From Caproiciproducens sp. MSJ-32 (lineage in GTDB: Bacteria > Bacillota > Clostridia > Clostridiales > Clostridiaceae): a stretch of 43,956 nt of DNA. The position numbers and the translations under genes are program-made. The DNA lies in assembly GCF_018918055.1 (NCBI RefSeq), contig NZ_JAHLPS010000093.1:1-43956 (forward strand), written 5' to 3'. The stretch's first letter is position 1; each line of letters opens with the position of its first letter. Below the pieces are notes generated by a model. The model searched no databases. It was given only the letters and a program-made list of their open reading frames with translations, and was not told the origin of the DNA. This document shows positions 7,566 through 16,884 of this stretch, in pieces.

Positions 7566-9662
7566 ATGGGACAAAATCTTGTAATAGTAGAATCACCTGC
7601 AAAAGCAAAGACTATAAGTAAATATCTTGGAAAAAACTATATAGTCGAAGCATCAATGGGACATGTAAGAGATTTGCCAAAAAGTAAATTAGGTGTAGAT
7701 GTTGAGGATAATTTTAACCCCAAGTATATTACAATTAGAGGAAAAGGTGAATTACTTAATAAATTAAAAAAGGCTGCTAAAAAAGCCGATAAAATATATT
7801 TAGCTACAGACCCTGACCGTGAAGGTGAAGCAATATCATGGCATTTAGCAAATATATTAAAAATAGATGAAAATGAAAAATGTAGAATAGTCTTTAATGA
7901 AATAACTAAAAAAGCTGTTAAGGGATCAATAAAGGAAGCAAGGAAAATAGATATAAATTTAGTTGATGCTCAGCAGGCAAGAAGAATATTAGATAGACTA
8001 GTTGGGTATGAAATAAGTCCAATATTATGGAAGAATGTTAAATGGGGTTTAAGTGCTGGTAGAGTTCAGTCTGCAGCATTAAAATTAATTTGTGATAGGG
8101 AAGAAGAAATTAAAAACTTTGTGCCTAAAGAATATTGGACTGTAGATTGTACTGCTGTTAAAGATAGAAAGAAGTTTCCTATTAAGCTTGTTCAATATAA
8201 AAATAAGAAGTTAAAAATAAATACAGAAGAAGAAAGCAATAAAATAATTGAAGAACTAAAAAAGGGAGAATTTATTGTAACAAAGGTAAAAGATGGAACA
8301 AGAATTAAAAATCCATTGCCTCCTTTTACAACTAGTACTTTACAACAAGAAGCTTCTAAAAAGCTTAATTTTATTACAAAAAGAACCATGTCAATTGCTC
8401 AAGTATTATATGAGGGAGTAGAAGTTAAGGGCTATGGTACTGTAGGTCTTATAACTTATATGAGAACAGATTCTGTAAGGATTTCTGATGAGGCTCAAGA
8501 AAAAGCATTAGAGTTTATTGTTTCAAATTTTGGTAAAGAATATGCTCCTAAAAATAAGAGGGTATATAAAAGCAAGAAAAATACTCAAGATGCTCATGAG
8601 GCTATAAGACCTACAATAATAGAAATTACGCCAGAAATAGCAAAAGAATCTTTGACTGCTGAACAATATAAATTATACTCCTTGATATGGAATAGATTTA
8701 TGGCAAGTCAAATGGAAGCTTGTGAATTAAAAACTAAGAGTATCGAAATAAATAACGGAGATTATAAGTTTAAAGCAAACGGTTCAATAATAAAATTTGA
8801 TGGATTTATGAAGGTGTATGAATATTCTTCAGAAGAAGAGAAAGAAGATGTATCATTACCAGAGCTAGATGAAGGCAATAAGCTTACAAAGGTAGATATA
8901 GAAGGAAAACAGCATTTCACTCAGCCACCAGCAAGATATACTGAAGCTTCCTTCGTTAAACTTCTTGAAGAAAAGGGAATAGGAAGACCAAGTACCTATG
9001 TTCCAACAATAGCAACATTGTTAAGCAGGGATTATGTTAGAAGGGAAAAGAAAAATTTAGTAGCTACAGAGCTTGGTATTATAGTTAATAATATTTTAAG
9101 TGAATATTTTAAGGAAATTGTAGATGTTGATTTTACAGCAGATATGGAAAGAAATTTAGATTATATTGAAGAGGGAAAAGAAGATTGGAGAAAAATTGTT
9201 GGTGATTTTTATAAGCCATTAAAAGAAGCCATTGATAGAGCAGAAAAGGAAATCTCTAAGGTTGTAATTGAAGATGAAGTGAGTGACATTCCTTGTGATA
9301 AATGTGGTAGAATGATGGTTATTAAAAAAGGTAGATATGGAAAATTTTTAGCTTGTCCAGGTTATCCAGAATGTGAAAATGCAAAACCATTAGTAGAAGA
9401 ATTAGACGTGCCTTGTCCAAAGTGCGGAGGAAAGGTAATTATTAAAAGAAGTAGGAAAGGCAAGAAATTTTTTGGATGCAGTAATTACCCAGAATGTGAT
9501 TTTGTAAGCTGGAACGAACCTTTAAAAGAAAAATGTGAAAAATGTAATTCTTACATGGTATTGAAATATGGTAAGTCAAAAGGAAATTATGCAGAATGTG
9601 CTAATGAAGAATGTAAAAATGTAGTTATTTTAAACAAAGAAGATAAACCTAGCGATGTCTAA
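7566..9662 (+). CDS. topA: DNA topoisomerase I
   Basis: Type IA topoisomerase that relaxes negative supercoils by transient cleavage of one strand. The Toprim domain begins LVIVESPAKAKTI, with DPDREGEAISWHL as its acidic motif. The active-site tyrosine is Y298 in GLITYMRTDS. The CAP-like core contains SAGRVQSAAL and QDAHEAIRPT. Three C-terminal zinc ribbons with CxxC pairs begin around residue 575 (CDKCGRMM, CPKCGGKV, CEKCNSYM). The length of 698 residues is normal. ATG at 7566 is chosen because MGQNLVIVESPAKAKT is the family start; GTG at 7533 would use the ribosome site itself as a codon. The initiation region holds a hairpin. Confidence 0.97.
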   Translation: MGQNLVIVESPAKAKTISKYLGKNYIVEASMGHVRDLPKSKLGVDVEDNFNPKYITIRGKGELLNKLKKAAKKADKIYLATDPDREGEAISWHLANILKIDENEKCRIVFNEITKKAVKGSIKEARKIDINLVDAQQARRILDRLVGYEISPILWKNVKWGLSAGRVQSAALKLICDREEEIKNFVPKEYWTVDCTAVKDRKKFPIKLVQYKNKKLKINTEEESNKIIEELKKGEFIVTKVKDGTRIKNPLPPFTTSTLQQEASKKLNFITKRTMSIAQVLYEGVEVKGYGTVGLITYMRTDSVRISDEAQEKALEFIVSNFGKEYAPKNKRVYKSKKNTQDAHEAIRPTIIEITPEIAKESLTAEQYKLYSLIWNRFMASQMEACELKTKSIEINNGDYKFKANGSIIKFDGFMKVYEYSSEEEKEDVSLPELDEGNKLTKVDIEGKQHFTQPPARYTEASFVKLLEEKGIGRPSTYVPTIATLLSRDYVRREKKNLVATELGIIVNNILSEYFKEIVDVDFTADMERNLDYIEEGKEDWRKIVGDFYKPLKEAIDRAEKEISKVVIEDEVSDIPCDKCGRMMVIKKGRYGKFLACPGYPECENAKPLVEELDVPCPKCGGKVIIKRSRKGKKFFGCSNYPECDFVSWNEPLKEKCEKCNSYMVLKYGKSKGNYAECANEECKNVVILNKEDKPSDV

Positions 9663-9677
9663 TAAGATAAAAAAATG

Positions 9678-9706
9678 TTGAAAACAGGGGATAGTTATGA
9701 TATTCT
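9678..9706 (+). promoter_or_regulatory. Sigma-A promoter for codY
   Basis: TTGAAA (9678-9683), a 17-base spacer and TATTCT (9701-9706), preceded by TGA, which fits an extended -10. It starts 15 bases after the topA stop codon. Confidence 0.6.
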
Positions 9707-9720
9707 TTAATAAAGGTTTA

Positions 9721-9735
9721 TATTTTTTGAAAATT
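9721..9735 (+). promoter_or_regulatory. CodY-box match in the codY leader
   Basis: The 15 bases here match the CodY consensus AATTTTCWGAAAATT at 13 positions. The site lies about 10-25 bases downstream of the expected transcription start, where bound CodY would block or roadblock RNA polymerase. A second arm, TTCAAAAAA at 9752-9760, is complementary to TTTTTTGAA at 9723-9731. Confidence 0.55.
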
Positions 9736-9787
9736 CAATTTATTTTAAAAATTCAAAAAATAGCTTTTGAATATAGGAGGAAGTGGA

Positions 9788-10558
9788 ATGTCATCACTAT
9801 TAGATAAAACTAGGAAGCTTAATAAAATATTGCAAAAATCTGGCACTGAACCTGTGGCTTTTGAAGATATTTGTTCTATCTTAAGTGAAGTTCTTGCATG
9901 TAATGTATATGTAACAAGTAGAAAAGGAAAAATATTAGGATATACATTTGTTAAAGATTTTGAATGTGATATTATGAAAAATTATGTAGTAAGGGAAAAA
10001 AGATTTCCTAAAAGCTATAATGATAGCTTGCTAAATATTAATGAAACAATTGCAAATTTAAAAAATAAAGGCGAATGTGTCTTTAAAGGTGAGGGTGCTT
10101 GTATTATAGACAATAAAATAACTACTATTGTTCCAATAATAGGAAATAGAGAAAGGCTTGGAACTTTAATACTTGCTAGATTTGATAGAGACTTTACTGA
10201 TGAGGATCTTGTTTTAGCAGAATATAGTGCTACTGTAGTTGGCATGGAAATATTAAGATCAAAACAGGATGAAATAGAAGAAGAGGCAAGAAAAAAAGCA
10301 GTCGTAGAATTAGCAATTGGCACTCTTTCTTATTCTGAACGTGAAGCTATTTTACATATCTTTGAGGAATTAGATGGCAATGAAGGCTTATTAGTAGCTT
10401 CAAAAATAGCAGATAAAGTAGGTATTACTAGAAGTGTTATTGTAAATGCATTAAGGAAATTTGAAAGTGCTGGAGTTATAGAATCTAGATCTCTTGGAAT
10501 GAAAGGAACTCATATTAAAATATTAAATGATAAACTTTTAGATGAATTAAAAAAATAA
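9788..10558 (+). CDS. codY: GTP- and branched-chain-amino-acid-sensing global repressor CodY
   Basis: CodY represses starvation genes when GTP and branched-chain amino acids are plentiful; in clostridia it also affects toxins and sporulation. The 256-residue protein has the N-terminal GAF domain ([31 protein letters not shown]) and the nearly invariant C-terminal winged helix [19 protein letters not shown] followed by [22 protein letters not shown] at 9788 lies seven bases after TAGGAGG; a TTG 21 bases upstream falls outside the family start. The gene has its own promoter and a CodY-box match in its leader, so autoregulation is likely. A terminator follows. Confidence 0.98.
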   Translation: MSSLLDKTRKLNKILQKSGTEPVAFEDICSILSEVLACNVYVTSRKGKILGYTFVKDFECDIMKNYVVREKRFPKSYNDSLLNINETIANLKNKGECVFKGEGACIIDNKITTIVPIIGNRERLGTLILARFDRDFTDEDLVLAEYSATVVGMEILRSKQDEIEEEARKKAVVELAIGTLSYSEREAILHIFEELDGNEGLLVASKIADKVGITRSVIVNALRKFESAGVIESRSLGMKGTHIKILNDKLLDELKK

Positions 10559-10571
10559 AATAACATAAATT

Positions 10572-10602
10572 AAAGATGTCAACTTATATTGGCATCTTTT
10601 TG
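10572..10602 (+). terminator. Intrinsic terminator after codY
   Basis: AAAGATGTCAA and TTGGCATCTTT form an 11-bp stem with one G-U pair, followed by a short T tract. Confidence 0.8.
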
Positions 10603-10641
10603 CATGAAAAATAAAATTGAAGTATTTTGGTAAAAAAAATG

Positions 10642-10670
10642 TTGCCACTATAATTAGCTTATGTTATACT
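10642..10670 (+). promoter_or_regulatory. Sigma-A promoter for rpsB-tsf
   Basis: TTGCCA (10642-10647), a 17-base spacer and TATACT (10665-10670), preceded by TGT as an extended -10. It is the only good promoter between the codY terminator and rpsB. Confidence 0.8.
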
Positions 10671-10692
10671 AACAAAGGTAATAAAATACACA

Positions 10693-10750
10693 CAATATCA
10701 GATTTATAAAGACGGTGCCTTATTTAAGGAAGCTTTATAAGAAGATATTG
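10693..10750 (+). promoter_or_regulatory. Structured leader upstream of rpsB
   Basis: Three nested stems fold into one arm: CAATATC (10693-10699) with GATATTG (10744-10750), TTATAAAG (10704-10711) with CTTTATAA (10733-10740), and CCTT (10718-10721) with AAGG (10726-10729). It lies between the promoter and the rpsB ribosome site. S2 often autoregulates rpsB, so this may be the S2 or an EF-Ts-linked control element. I cannot match it to a named family. Confidence 0.55.
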
Positions 10751-10775
10751 GAGGAAATAACCAGGAGGTAAGAAA

Positions 10776-11477
10776 ATGTCAGTAATATCAATGAAACAAT
10801 TATTAGAAGCAGGTGTACATTTTGGACACCAAACAAGAAGATGGAACCCTAAAATGGCTCCATATATATTCACAGAAAGAAATGGAATATATATAATTGA
10901 CCTACAAAAAACTGTAAAGAAAATTGATGAAGCTTATAACTTTATTAAAGAAGTTGCAGCTGAAGGAAAGGATATCTTATTTGTAGGTACTAAAAAGCAA
11001 GCTCAAGAAGCTATTGAAGAAGAAGCTAAAAGATCTAACATGCATTATGTTAATAATAGATGGTTAGGCGGAATGCTAACAAACTTCTCTACTATAAAGA
11101 CTAGAATCAATAGACTTGAAGCTTTAAAGAAGATGGAAGAAGACGGAACATTCGAAGTTCTTCCTAAGAAAGAAGTAGCTCAATTAAAGAATGAAATGGA
11201 AAAATTAGAAAAAAACTTAGGAGGAATAAAGAACTTAGATGCTAACAATATAGGAGCTATGTTCGTTGTTGATCCAAGAAAAGAAAAGATTGCAATTTCA
11301 GAAGCTAAGATTTTAGGTATTCCAGTTGTTGGTATAGTAGATACTAACTGTGATCCTGAAGAAGTTGATTATGTAATTCCAGGAAATGATGATGCTATAA
11401 GAGCTGTTAAATTAATAACTGCTAAAATAGCTGATGGAATTATCGAAGGAAGACAAGGAGAACAATTAGTAGAGTAA
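10776..11477 (+). CDS. rpsB: 30S ribosomal protein S2
   Basis: S2 binds the 30S platform near the exit of the mRNA channel, together with S1 where that is present. The 233-residue protein begins [27 protein letters not shown] and contains the family motifs [23 protein letters not shown] and the C-terminal [33 protein letters not shown] lies seven bases before ATG, and a second GGAGG lies 12 bases further upstream. It forms the usual rpsB-tsf pair. A long imperfect hairpin lies between the two genes and could lower tsf relative to rpsB. Confidence 0.99.
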   Translation: MSVISMKQLLEAGVHFGHQTRRWNPKMAPYIFTERNGIYIIDLQKTVKKIDEAYNFIKEVAAEGKDILFVGTKKQAQEAIEEEAKRSNMHYVNNRWLGGMLTNFSTIKTRINRLEALKKMEEDGTFEVLPKKEVAQLKNEMEKLEKNLGGIKNLDANNIGAMFVVDPRKEKIAISEAKILGIPVVGIVDTNCDPEEVDYVIPGNDDAIRAVKLITAKIADGIIEGRQGEQLVE

Positions 11478-11482
11478 TTATT

Positions 11483-11514
11483 AAAAGGTAGGTGAGAATT
11501 CTCATTTACCTTTT
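11483..11514 (+). terminator. Hairpin between rpsB and tsf (possible attenuator)
   Basis: A near-palindrome of 32 bases: AAAAGGTAGGTGAGAA pairs with TTCTCATTTACCTTTT, using two G-U pairs. The T run is within the stem rather than after it, so termination is probably partial. tsf has no separate promoter, so it depends on read-through. Confidence 0.55.
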
Positions 11515-11559
11515 AACCTAAATAATAAGGTTTACAATAAGTTAGGAGGAATATACATT

Positions 11560-12471
11560 ATGATAACTGCTCAATCAGTTAAAGAGCTAAGAGAAAAAAC
11601 TGGTGCAGGAATGATGGACTGCAAAAAGGCTTTAACAGAAGCTAACGGAGATATGGAAAAGGCTATCGAAATATTAAGAGAAAAGGGATTAGCAGCTGCT
11701 GCTAAAAAGGCTGGAAGAATTGCAGCTGAAGGTCTTGTTAAAACTTATGTTTCTGAAGACGGAAAAACAGCTGGAATAATTGAATTAAACTGTGAAACAG
11801 ATTTCGTTGCAGCAAACGAAGAATTCGTTGCTATTGCTGATAGAATAGCTGAAATAGCTTCAAAGACTTCTGCAACAACAGTAGAAGAACTTGCTAACGA
11901 AAAGTATGATGATAACAGCACTATTCAAGAAACTTTAACAGCTTTAATTGCTAAATTAGGCGAAAACATGACATTAAGAAGATTTGAAAAATTCTCTGTT
12001 GAAAAGGGATTAGTAGAAAGCTATATCCATGGAGGCGGAAGAATAGGAGTTGTTGTTGAATTAGCTTCTGATTCTGATAATACTGCAGTATTAAAGGAAG
12101 TAGCAAAAGATCTTTGTATGCAAGTTGCTGCTGCAAATCCACTATTCTTAAGTGAAAATGATGTAGACCAAACTACTTTAGAAAAAGAAAAAGAAATATA
12201 CAGAGTTCAAGCTTTAAATGAAGGAAAGCCAGAAAATATTGTAGAAAAAATGGTTAATGGAAGAATTCAAAAGTACTTCAAAGAAGTATGCCTTTTAAAT
12301 CAAGCTTGGGTTAAAGATGGAGATAAGAGCATAAGCAAATACCTTCAAGAAAAATCAAAGGAAATTGGTTCTCCTATAACAGTTAACAGATTTGTAAGAT
12401 TCGAAAGAGGAGAAGGTATCGAAAAGGCTGAAGATAACTTCGCGGAAGAAGTAGCTAAGATGACTAAGTAA
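11560..12471 (+). CDS. tsf: Elongation factor Ts
   Basis: EF-Ts exchanges GDP for GTP on EF-Tu. The 303-residue product has the N-terminal UBA-like domain ([30 protein letters not shown] region) and the signature [11 protein letters not shown] that contacts EF-Tu. The core subdomains [11 protein letters not shown] and [11 protein letters not shown] follow, with the C-terminal dimerisation region intact. AGGAGG lies ten bases before ATG. It is cotranscribed with rpsB and followed by a strong terminator. Confidence 0.99.
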   Translation: MITAQSVKELREKTGAGMMDCKKALTEANGDMEKAIEILREKGLAAAAKKAGRIAAEGLVKTYVSEDGKTAGIIELNCETDFVAANEEFVAIADRIAEIASKTSATTVEELANEKYDDNSTIQETLTALIAKLGENMTLRRFEKFSVEKGLVESYIHGGGRIGVVVELASDSDNTAVLKEVAKDLCMQVAAANPLFLSENDVDQTTLEKEKEIYRVQALNEGKPENIVEKMVNGRIQKYFKEVCLLNQAWVKDGDKSISKYLQEKSKEIGSPITVNRFVRFERGEGIEKAEDNFAEEVAKMTK

Positions 12472-12474
12472 TAC

Positions 12475-12505
12475 AAAGGAGGACACATTGTGTTCTCCTT
12501 TTTTT
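12475..12505 (+). terminator. Intrinsic terminator after tsf
   Basis: AAAGGAGGACACA (12475-12487) pairs with TGTGTTCTCCTTT (12489-12501) with one G-U pair, ending in a seven-base T tract. The 5' arm contains AGGAGG but no start codon follows within range. Confidence 0.85.
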
Positions 12506-12540
12506 AGGAGATACCAAATAAATTTGTGGAGGTACTAAAA

Positions 12541-13257
12541 ATGGGAAAAAGTGAATATAAAAGAGTGATACTAAAAATTTCAGGGGAAGCTTTAGCAGGA
12601 GAAAATGGATTTGGTTTCGATTTTGATGTTATAAGAAGAATAGCCCTTGAAATAAAAGAATTAGTAAATATGAATTTAGAAGTCGGAGTAGTAGTCGGTG
12701 GAGGAAATATTTGGAGAGGTAGAAGCGGAGAAGGCATGGATAGAGCTCAAGCTGATTATATGGGAATGCTAGCAACTTGTATAAATGCTTTAGCCCTTCA
12801 AGATTCTTTAGAGCAAAACGATGTAAAAACCAGGGTTCAAACAGCTATAGAGATGAGGGAAATTGCAGAACCATTTATTAGGAGAAGAGCTGTTAGACAT
12901 TTTGAAAAAGGAAGAGTTGTTATTTTTGCAGCTGGTACTGGTAATCCATATTTTTCAACTGATACTACTGCAGCTTTGAGAGCAGCTGAAATCGAGGCAG
13001 ATGTAATCTTATTAGCAAAAAAGGTAGATGGGGTTTATGATAAGGATCCAAATTTATATTCAGATGCTAAAAAGTATGATAGATTAACTTATATAGAAGT
13101 TTTAGAACAAGGATTACAAGTAATGGATTCTACTGCTACTTCATTATGTATGGATAATGATATTCCAATCCTAGTATTTGGATTAGATACTCCAGGAAAT
13201 ATTATAAAAGCTGTTTCTGGTGAAAAAATTGGTACATTAGTTTCAAGTACAAAATAG
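12541..13257 (+). CDS. pyrH: UMP kinase
   Basis: PyrH phosphorylates UMP to UDP using an amino-acid-kinase fold distinct from eukaryotic UMP kinases. The 238-residue protein has the nucleotide-binding [11 protein letters not shown], the [11 protein letters not shown] loop, the [19 protein letters not shown] substrate region and the late [17 protein letters not shown] motif. ATG at 12541 lies eight bases after GTGGAGGT; GTG at 12526 is part of that site. It precedes frr by ten bases, the usual order tsf-pyrH-frr-uppS-cdsA. The terminator before it implies a promoter in the short gap, or read-through; none is clear. Confidence 0.98.
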   Translation: MGKSEYKRVILKISGEALAGENGFGFDFDVIRRIALEIKELVNMNLEVGVVVGGGNIWRGRSGEGMDRAQADYMGMLATCINALALQDSLEQNDVKTRVQTAIEMREIAEPFIRRRAVRHFEKGRVVIFAAGTGNPYFSTDTTAALRAAEIEADVILLAKKVDGVYDKDPNLYSDAKKYDRLTYIEVLEQGLQVMDSTATSLCMDNDIPILVFGLDTPGNIIKAVSGEKIGTLVSSTK

Positions 13258-13267
13258 GGAGGTTTAT

Positions 13268-13825
13268 ATGATTAAAGAGATAATTCAAAAAGTGGAAGAG
13301 AAGATGAATAAAACAATTTCTGTATTAAAGAAGGATTTATCAACAATGAAAGCTGGTAGAGCAAATCCTACTATGCTTGATAGAATCCAAGTTAATTACT
13401 ATGGAAGTCTTTGTCCAATTAATCAAGTTGCAAATGTATCTGCACCTGAACCAAGAGTTTTAGTAATTGCCCCATGGGAAAAATCAATGATTAAAGAAAT
13501 AGAAAAAGCAATTTTAATATCAGATTTAGGAATAAACCCTTCAAATGATGGTAGTGTAATAAGATTAGTTGTACCTGAATTAACTGAAGAAACAAGAAAA
13601 AATTTAGTAAAGGTTGTTAAAAAAACTGGAGAAGAATCAAAAATTGCTTTAAGAGCTATTAGAAAAGAAGCGAATGATAAAATAAAAGCTCTTAAAAAGA
13701 ATGGTGAAATTTCAGAAGATGAATTAAAAGCAGCTGAAGAAAAAGTACAAAAAATTACTGATACATTTGTAAAAGAAATAGATTCAATAGTTTCATCTAA
13801 GGAAAAAGAGATAATGTCAATATAA
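13268..13825 (+). CDS. frr: Ribosome recycling factor
   Basis: RRF splits post-termination ribosomes with EF-G. The 185-residue protein is predicted to form the L-shaped triple-helix bundle, with family motifs [21 protein letters not shown], the beta-rich insert [12 protein letters not shown] and the long C-terminal helices ending [15 protein letters not shown] lies before ATG, ten bases after pyrH. A terminator overlaps its stop codon, so uppS downstream is partly insulated. Confidence 0.98.
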   Translation: MIKEIIQKVEEKMNKTISVLKKDLSTMKAGRANPTMLDRIQVNYYGSLCPINQVANVSAPEPRVLVIAPWEKSMIKEIEKAILISDLGINPSNDGSVIRLVVPELTEETRKNLVKVVKKTGEESKIALRAIRKEANDKIKALKKNGEISEDELKAAEEKVQKITDTFVKEIDSIVSSKEKEIMSI

Positions 13826-13848
13826 ACCTGCTCTTTAGCGGGTTTTTT
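13825..13848 (+). terminator. Intrinsic terminator after frr
   Basis: AACCTGCT (13825-13832) and AGCGGGTT (13837-13844) pair with one G-U pair and a four-base loop, followed by six T residues counting the stem's last two. Confidence 0.75.
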
Positions 13849-13878
13849 CCTTATATAATATTGGAGGTTGAAGGAAAA

Positions 13879-14628
13879 ATGATAGGATCCTTTATAAAGA
13901 AAAATAAAAAAGAAATAGTTATAGATAAAGAAAACATTCCTGAACATATTGCTATAATAATGGATGGTAATGGTAGATGGGCAAAAAAAAGAAACCTTCC
14001 AAGAACTATGGGGCATAAAGCTGGAGTTGAAGCTATAAGAAAAATTCTTAAAGAGGCAGATAGACTTGGAGTTAAGTATTTAACTCTTTATGCTTTTTCA
14101 ACGGAGAATTGGAAAAGACCAAAAGAGGAAGTATCAGCTTTGATGAAATTATTAGTAGAGTATTTAAAAAATGAAATTCGGGAATTGAATGAAAATGGAG
14201 TAGTTATTAGAATATCCGGAGATATTACAAAACTTCCTAAAGATGCACAAGAAGAGATAAAGAAGTCAGTTAGTTTGACTAAAAATAATAAAGGCTTAGT
14301 TTTGAATTTAGCCTTTAATTATGGTGGAAGAGATGAAATACTAAGGGCAGTAAGAAGCATAGCGGAAGAATATAAAAATAATGAATTAGAATTAGAGGAA
14401 ATAACAGAAGAGAGATTCTCAAATTATCTATATACAAAAAATATGCCTGATCCAGATCTTATTATTAGGCCATCAGGGGAACAAAGAATCAGTAATTTTT
14501 TACTATGGCAATGTGCTTACTCAGAATTTTGGTATTCAGATATATGTTGGCCAGATTTCAATGAGGAACATTTACATAAGGCAATTTATGATTTCCAACA
14601 TAGAAATAGAAGATATGGTGGAATATAA
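13879..14628 (+). CDS. uppS: Undecaprenyl diphosphate synthase
   Basis: UppS is the cis-prenyltransferase that builds the C55 lipid carrier for peptidoglycan from isopentenyl diphosphate. The 249-residue protein has IAIIMDGNGRWA with the catalytic aspartate D29, LTLYAFSTENWKRP, and the C-terminal RPSGEQRISNFLLWQ and YSEFWYSDICWPDF motifs. ATG at 13879 lies nine bases after GGAGGTTG. TTG at 13861 is upstream of this site and would add six non-conserved residues. It precedes cdsA and the dxr/ispG isoprenoid genes, which supply its substrates. Confidence 0.97.
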   Translation: MIGSFIKKNKKEIVIDKENIPEHIAIIMDGNGRWAKKRNLPRTMGHKAGVEAIRKILKEADRLGVKYLTLYAFSTENWKRPKEEVSALMKLLVEYLKNEIRELNENGVVIRISGDITKLPKDAQEEIKKSVSLTKNNKGLVLNLAFNYGGRDEILRAVRSIAEEYKNNELELEEITEERFSNYLYTKNMPDPDLIIRPSGEQRISNFLLWQCAYSEFWYSDICWPDFNEEHLHKAIYDFQHRNRRYGGI

Positions 14629-14646
14629 TAGTTTAGAGGTGTGATA

Positions 14647-15441
14647 ATGAAAAAAAATAGCAGATATTTTGGAGCTTTAGTTATGGCCCCTTTTATAATT
14701 TTTCTTTTCTTAGGAGGGGTTTGGTTAAAATATATTACTTTTATTATTTCAATTTTAGGATTATATGAAATTTATAATGCTTTAAAGGAAAAAGAATTTA
14801 ATCCTATAGCTATAGCTGGATATATTTTATTGTTTATTTATTATATTATGAATAATAATATCGAAAAATTTGTATATGTATTATTATTTGTATCAATTAT
14901 ATTACTTATTATTCCTGTAATAAATTTAAAATATAATTTTGTTGATTCAGCTCTTACTATATTATGTTTTATTTATGTTGGAATTCTATTTAGCTTTATT
15001 CCTTTAATTACTTATAAGGAAAATGGTAATTATTTAATTTGGCTAATATTTATAGGTTCTTGGATTTCAGATACTCTTGCTTATTATTGCGGCAAATATT
15101 TTGGAAGAAAAAAATTATGTTCAGAAATTAGTCCGAATAAAACAATTGCAGGATCTATTGGAGGATTTTTAGGAAGTACTATTGCTTGTGGAATTTTTGG
15201 TATAATTATGCTTAATAAAATTGCAAATATAAATCTAATACATTTTTTCTTGATAGGTGCCTTATGTGGAATTATGGGACAATTTGGTGATTTAGCAGCC
15301 TCATCTATTAAGAGATATGTAGGCATAAAAGATTATGGTAACTTAATACCAGGTCATGGTGGGATACTTGATAGATTTGATTCAATCTTGTTAAATTCTT
15401 TTGTAGTTTATTATTATTTAAGTTTTATTATAGGAGTTTAA
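14647..15441 (+). CDS. cdsA: Phosphatidate cytidylyltransferase (CDP-diglyceride synthase)
   Basis: CdsA makes CDP-diacylglycerol, the branch-point precursor of phosphatidylglycerol and related lipids; pgsA later in this window uses it. The 264-residue protein is hydrophobic, with about seven or eight membrane segments. The family signature near the C-terminus is KDYGNLIPGHGGILDRFDS, with SDTLAYYCGKYFGR and GDLAASSIKR before it. ATG at 14647 has AGAGGTG upstream; GTG at 14641 falls within that site. It is the last gene of the uppS unit and is followed by a terminator. Confidence 0.96.
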   Translation: MKKNSRYFGALVMAPFIIFLFLGGVWLKYITFIISILGLYEIYNALKEKEFNPIAIAGYILLFIYYIMNNNIEKFVYVLLFVSIILLIIPVINLKYNFVDSALTILCFIYVGILFSFIPLITYKENGNYLIWLIFIGSWISDTLAYYCGKYFGRKKLCSEISPNKTIAGSIGGFLGSTIACGIFGIIMLNKIANINLIHFFLIGALCGIMGQFGDLAASSIKRYVGIKDYGNLIPGHGGILDRFDSILLNSFVVYYYLSFIIGV

Positions 15442-15462
15442 ACTTATTAATAAATACTAATA

Positions 15463-15516
15463 AAATAACAGATGAAATAGTATTTATAAAAATCCTGTTT
15501 CAGCTGTTATTTTTTA
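15463..15516 (+). terminator. Intrinsic terminator after cdsA
   Basis: AAATAACAGATGAAA (15463-15477) pairs with TTTCAGCTGTTATTT (15498-15512) with one mismatch across a 20-base loop, followed by T residues. Confidence 0.75.
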
Positions 15517-15599
15517 TTTTATATTTTATTACATAATTTAAATAATTAATAATTTTTATTTGTTAATAATTTAGTAATATATTTTTATATTTATAATAA

Positions 15600-15628
15600 T
15601 TGTTTTTATAAGAATAATAATATAAAAT
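15600..15628 (+). promoter_or_regulatory. Candidate sigma-A promoter for dxr-rseP-ispG
   Basis: TTGTTT (15600-15605), a 17-base spacer and TAAAAT (15623-15628). The surrounding 15517-15712 is extremely AT-rich and holds no gene; this is the best-spaced pair in it. Confidence 0.45.
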
Positions 15629-15712
15629 AATAAGGAAAAATAAATAAATTAAGGCAAGCTAATAATCTCAGGAAGAGATAGTTTATATAGGTATTTAATT
15701 TAGGAGGCAAGA

Positions 15713-16873
15713 ATGAGTAATATTTCAATTTTAGGAGTAACAGGCTCTATAGGAACACAAACCTTAGATGTAATAAGAAAATCTAATAAAGAAATAAACT
15801 TAGTAGGAATTAGTGCAAATACATCTACAAATAAAATAAAAGAAATAATAAAAGAATTTATGCCTAAATATGTTGCTATGATGGATAGAAAAGCATCTGA
15901 TGACATAAAATCTTATTGTATAGAAAATAATTTTAATATAGAAGTATATTCTGGAATTGAAGGTTTAGAAAAAATTGCTGTATTAGATGAGGTAGATATG
16001 GTTGTAACCTCTGTTGTAGGAATGATTGGTCTAAGGCCAACAATAAAGGCAATAGAGGCAAAAAAGGATATAGCTCTGGCTAATAAGGAAACACTAGTTG
16101 TTGCTGGGGAACTTATTATGAAAATGGCTAGAGAAAATAATATTAATATATATCCAGTTGATTCAGAGCATAGTGCAATATTTCAAGCTTTAAGTGGCTA
16201 TAAAACTGAGGATATAAGTAAAATTATTTTAACAGCTTCAGGAGGACCTTTTAGGGGAAAGGATTCTGAATATTTAAAAAATGTTACAGTAGAAGAGGCT
16301 TTAAATCACCCTAAATGGAATATGGGTAAAAAAATTTCCATTGATTCAGCAACTTTAATGAATAAAGGTTTAGAAGTGATCGAAGCTCATTTTCTATTTG
16401 ATTGTCCTTATGAAAAAATTGATGTGGTTATTCATCCTCAGAGCATAATACATTCAATGGTTGAATATAATGATGCAAGTATTATTGCTCAGCTGGGATC
16501 AACTGATATGAGACTTCCAATTCAATATGCATTAAATAGAAAGGAAAGAAAAAATTCTATTGCTAAAAAGCTGAATTTTTATGAAATTAATGAACTAACC
16601 TTTGAAAAGCCAGATATAGAAACCTTCAAGTGCTTAACACTTGCTTATCAAGCAGGAAAAGAAGGAGGTCTTGCGCCTTGTATTTTAAATGGTGCTAATG
16701 AAGAAGCTGTTGCATTACTATTAGAAGAAAAAATAAAATTTATGGAAATTCCAACTATAATAGAGAAGACCTTAAATTACTTTAAGGAAGAAAAAACAAA
16801 GGAAATTACTTTGGAGAATATATTAAATATTGATAATAGGGTAAGAAAATATGTAAGGGAAAATTGGAATTAG
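15713..16873 (+). CDS. dxr: 1-deoxy-D-xylulose 5-phosphate reductoisomerase
   Basis: DXR catalyses the NADPH-dependent rearrangement and reduction of DXP to MEP, the committed step of the non-mevalonate isoprenoid pathway. The 386-residue protein has the dinucleotide motif GVTGSIGTQTLDVI at its start, then ALANKETLVVAGE, the VDSEHSAIFQAL metal and substrate loop and the TASGGPFRG and HPKWNMGKKISIDSATLMNK motifs. AGGAGG lies before ATG. It begins a dxr-rseP-ispG unit; rseP starts within 12 bases of its stop. Together with ispG and uppS it places isoprenoid and lipid-carrier synthesis in one region. Confidence 0.98.
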   Translation: MSNISILGVTGSIGTQTLDVIRKSNKEINLVGISANTSTNKIKEIIKEFMPKYVAMMDRKASDDIKSYCIENNFNIEVYSGIEGLEKIAVLDEVDMVVTSVVGMIGLRPTIKAIEAKKDIALANKETLVVAGELIMKMARENNINIYPVDSEHSAIFQALSGYKTEDISKIILTASGGPFRGKDSEYLKNVTVEEALNHPKWNMGKKISIDSATLMNKGLEVIEAHFLFDCPYEKIDVVIHPQSIIHSMVEYNDASIIAQLGSTDMRLPIQYALNRKERKNSIAKKLNFYEINELTFEKPDIETFKCLTLAYQAGKEGGLAPCILNGANEEAVALLLEEKIKFMEIPTIIEKTLNYFKEEKTKEITLENILNIDNRVRKYVRENWN

Positions 16874-16884
16874 GAGGAAGTATT

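Noticed and set aside
13423-14016. A 197-codon open frame on the minus strand across the frr-uppS junction
   Set aside because: It runs antisense to frr and uppS, has no ribosome site, and its product is a low-complexity Ser/Phe/Ile mix typical of antisense to AT-rich genes.
15517-15712. T-box or riboswitch upstream of dxr
   Set aside because: The region is AT-rich without a conserved stem pair or T-box sequence. Only a plain promoter pair is supportable.
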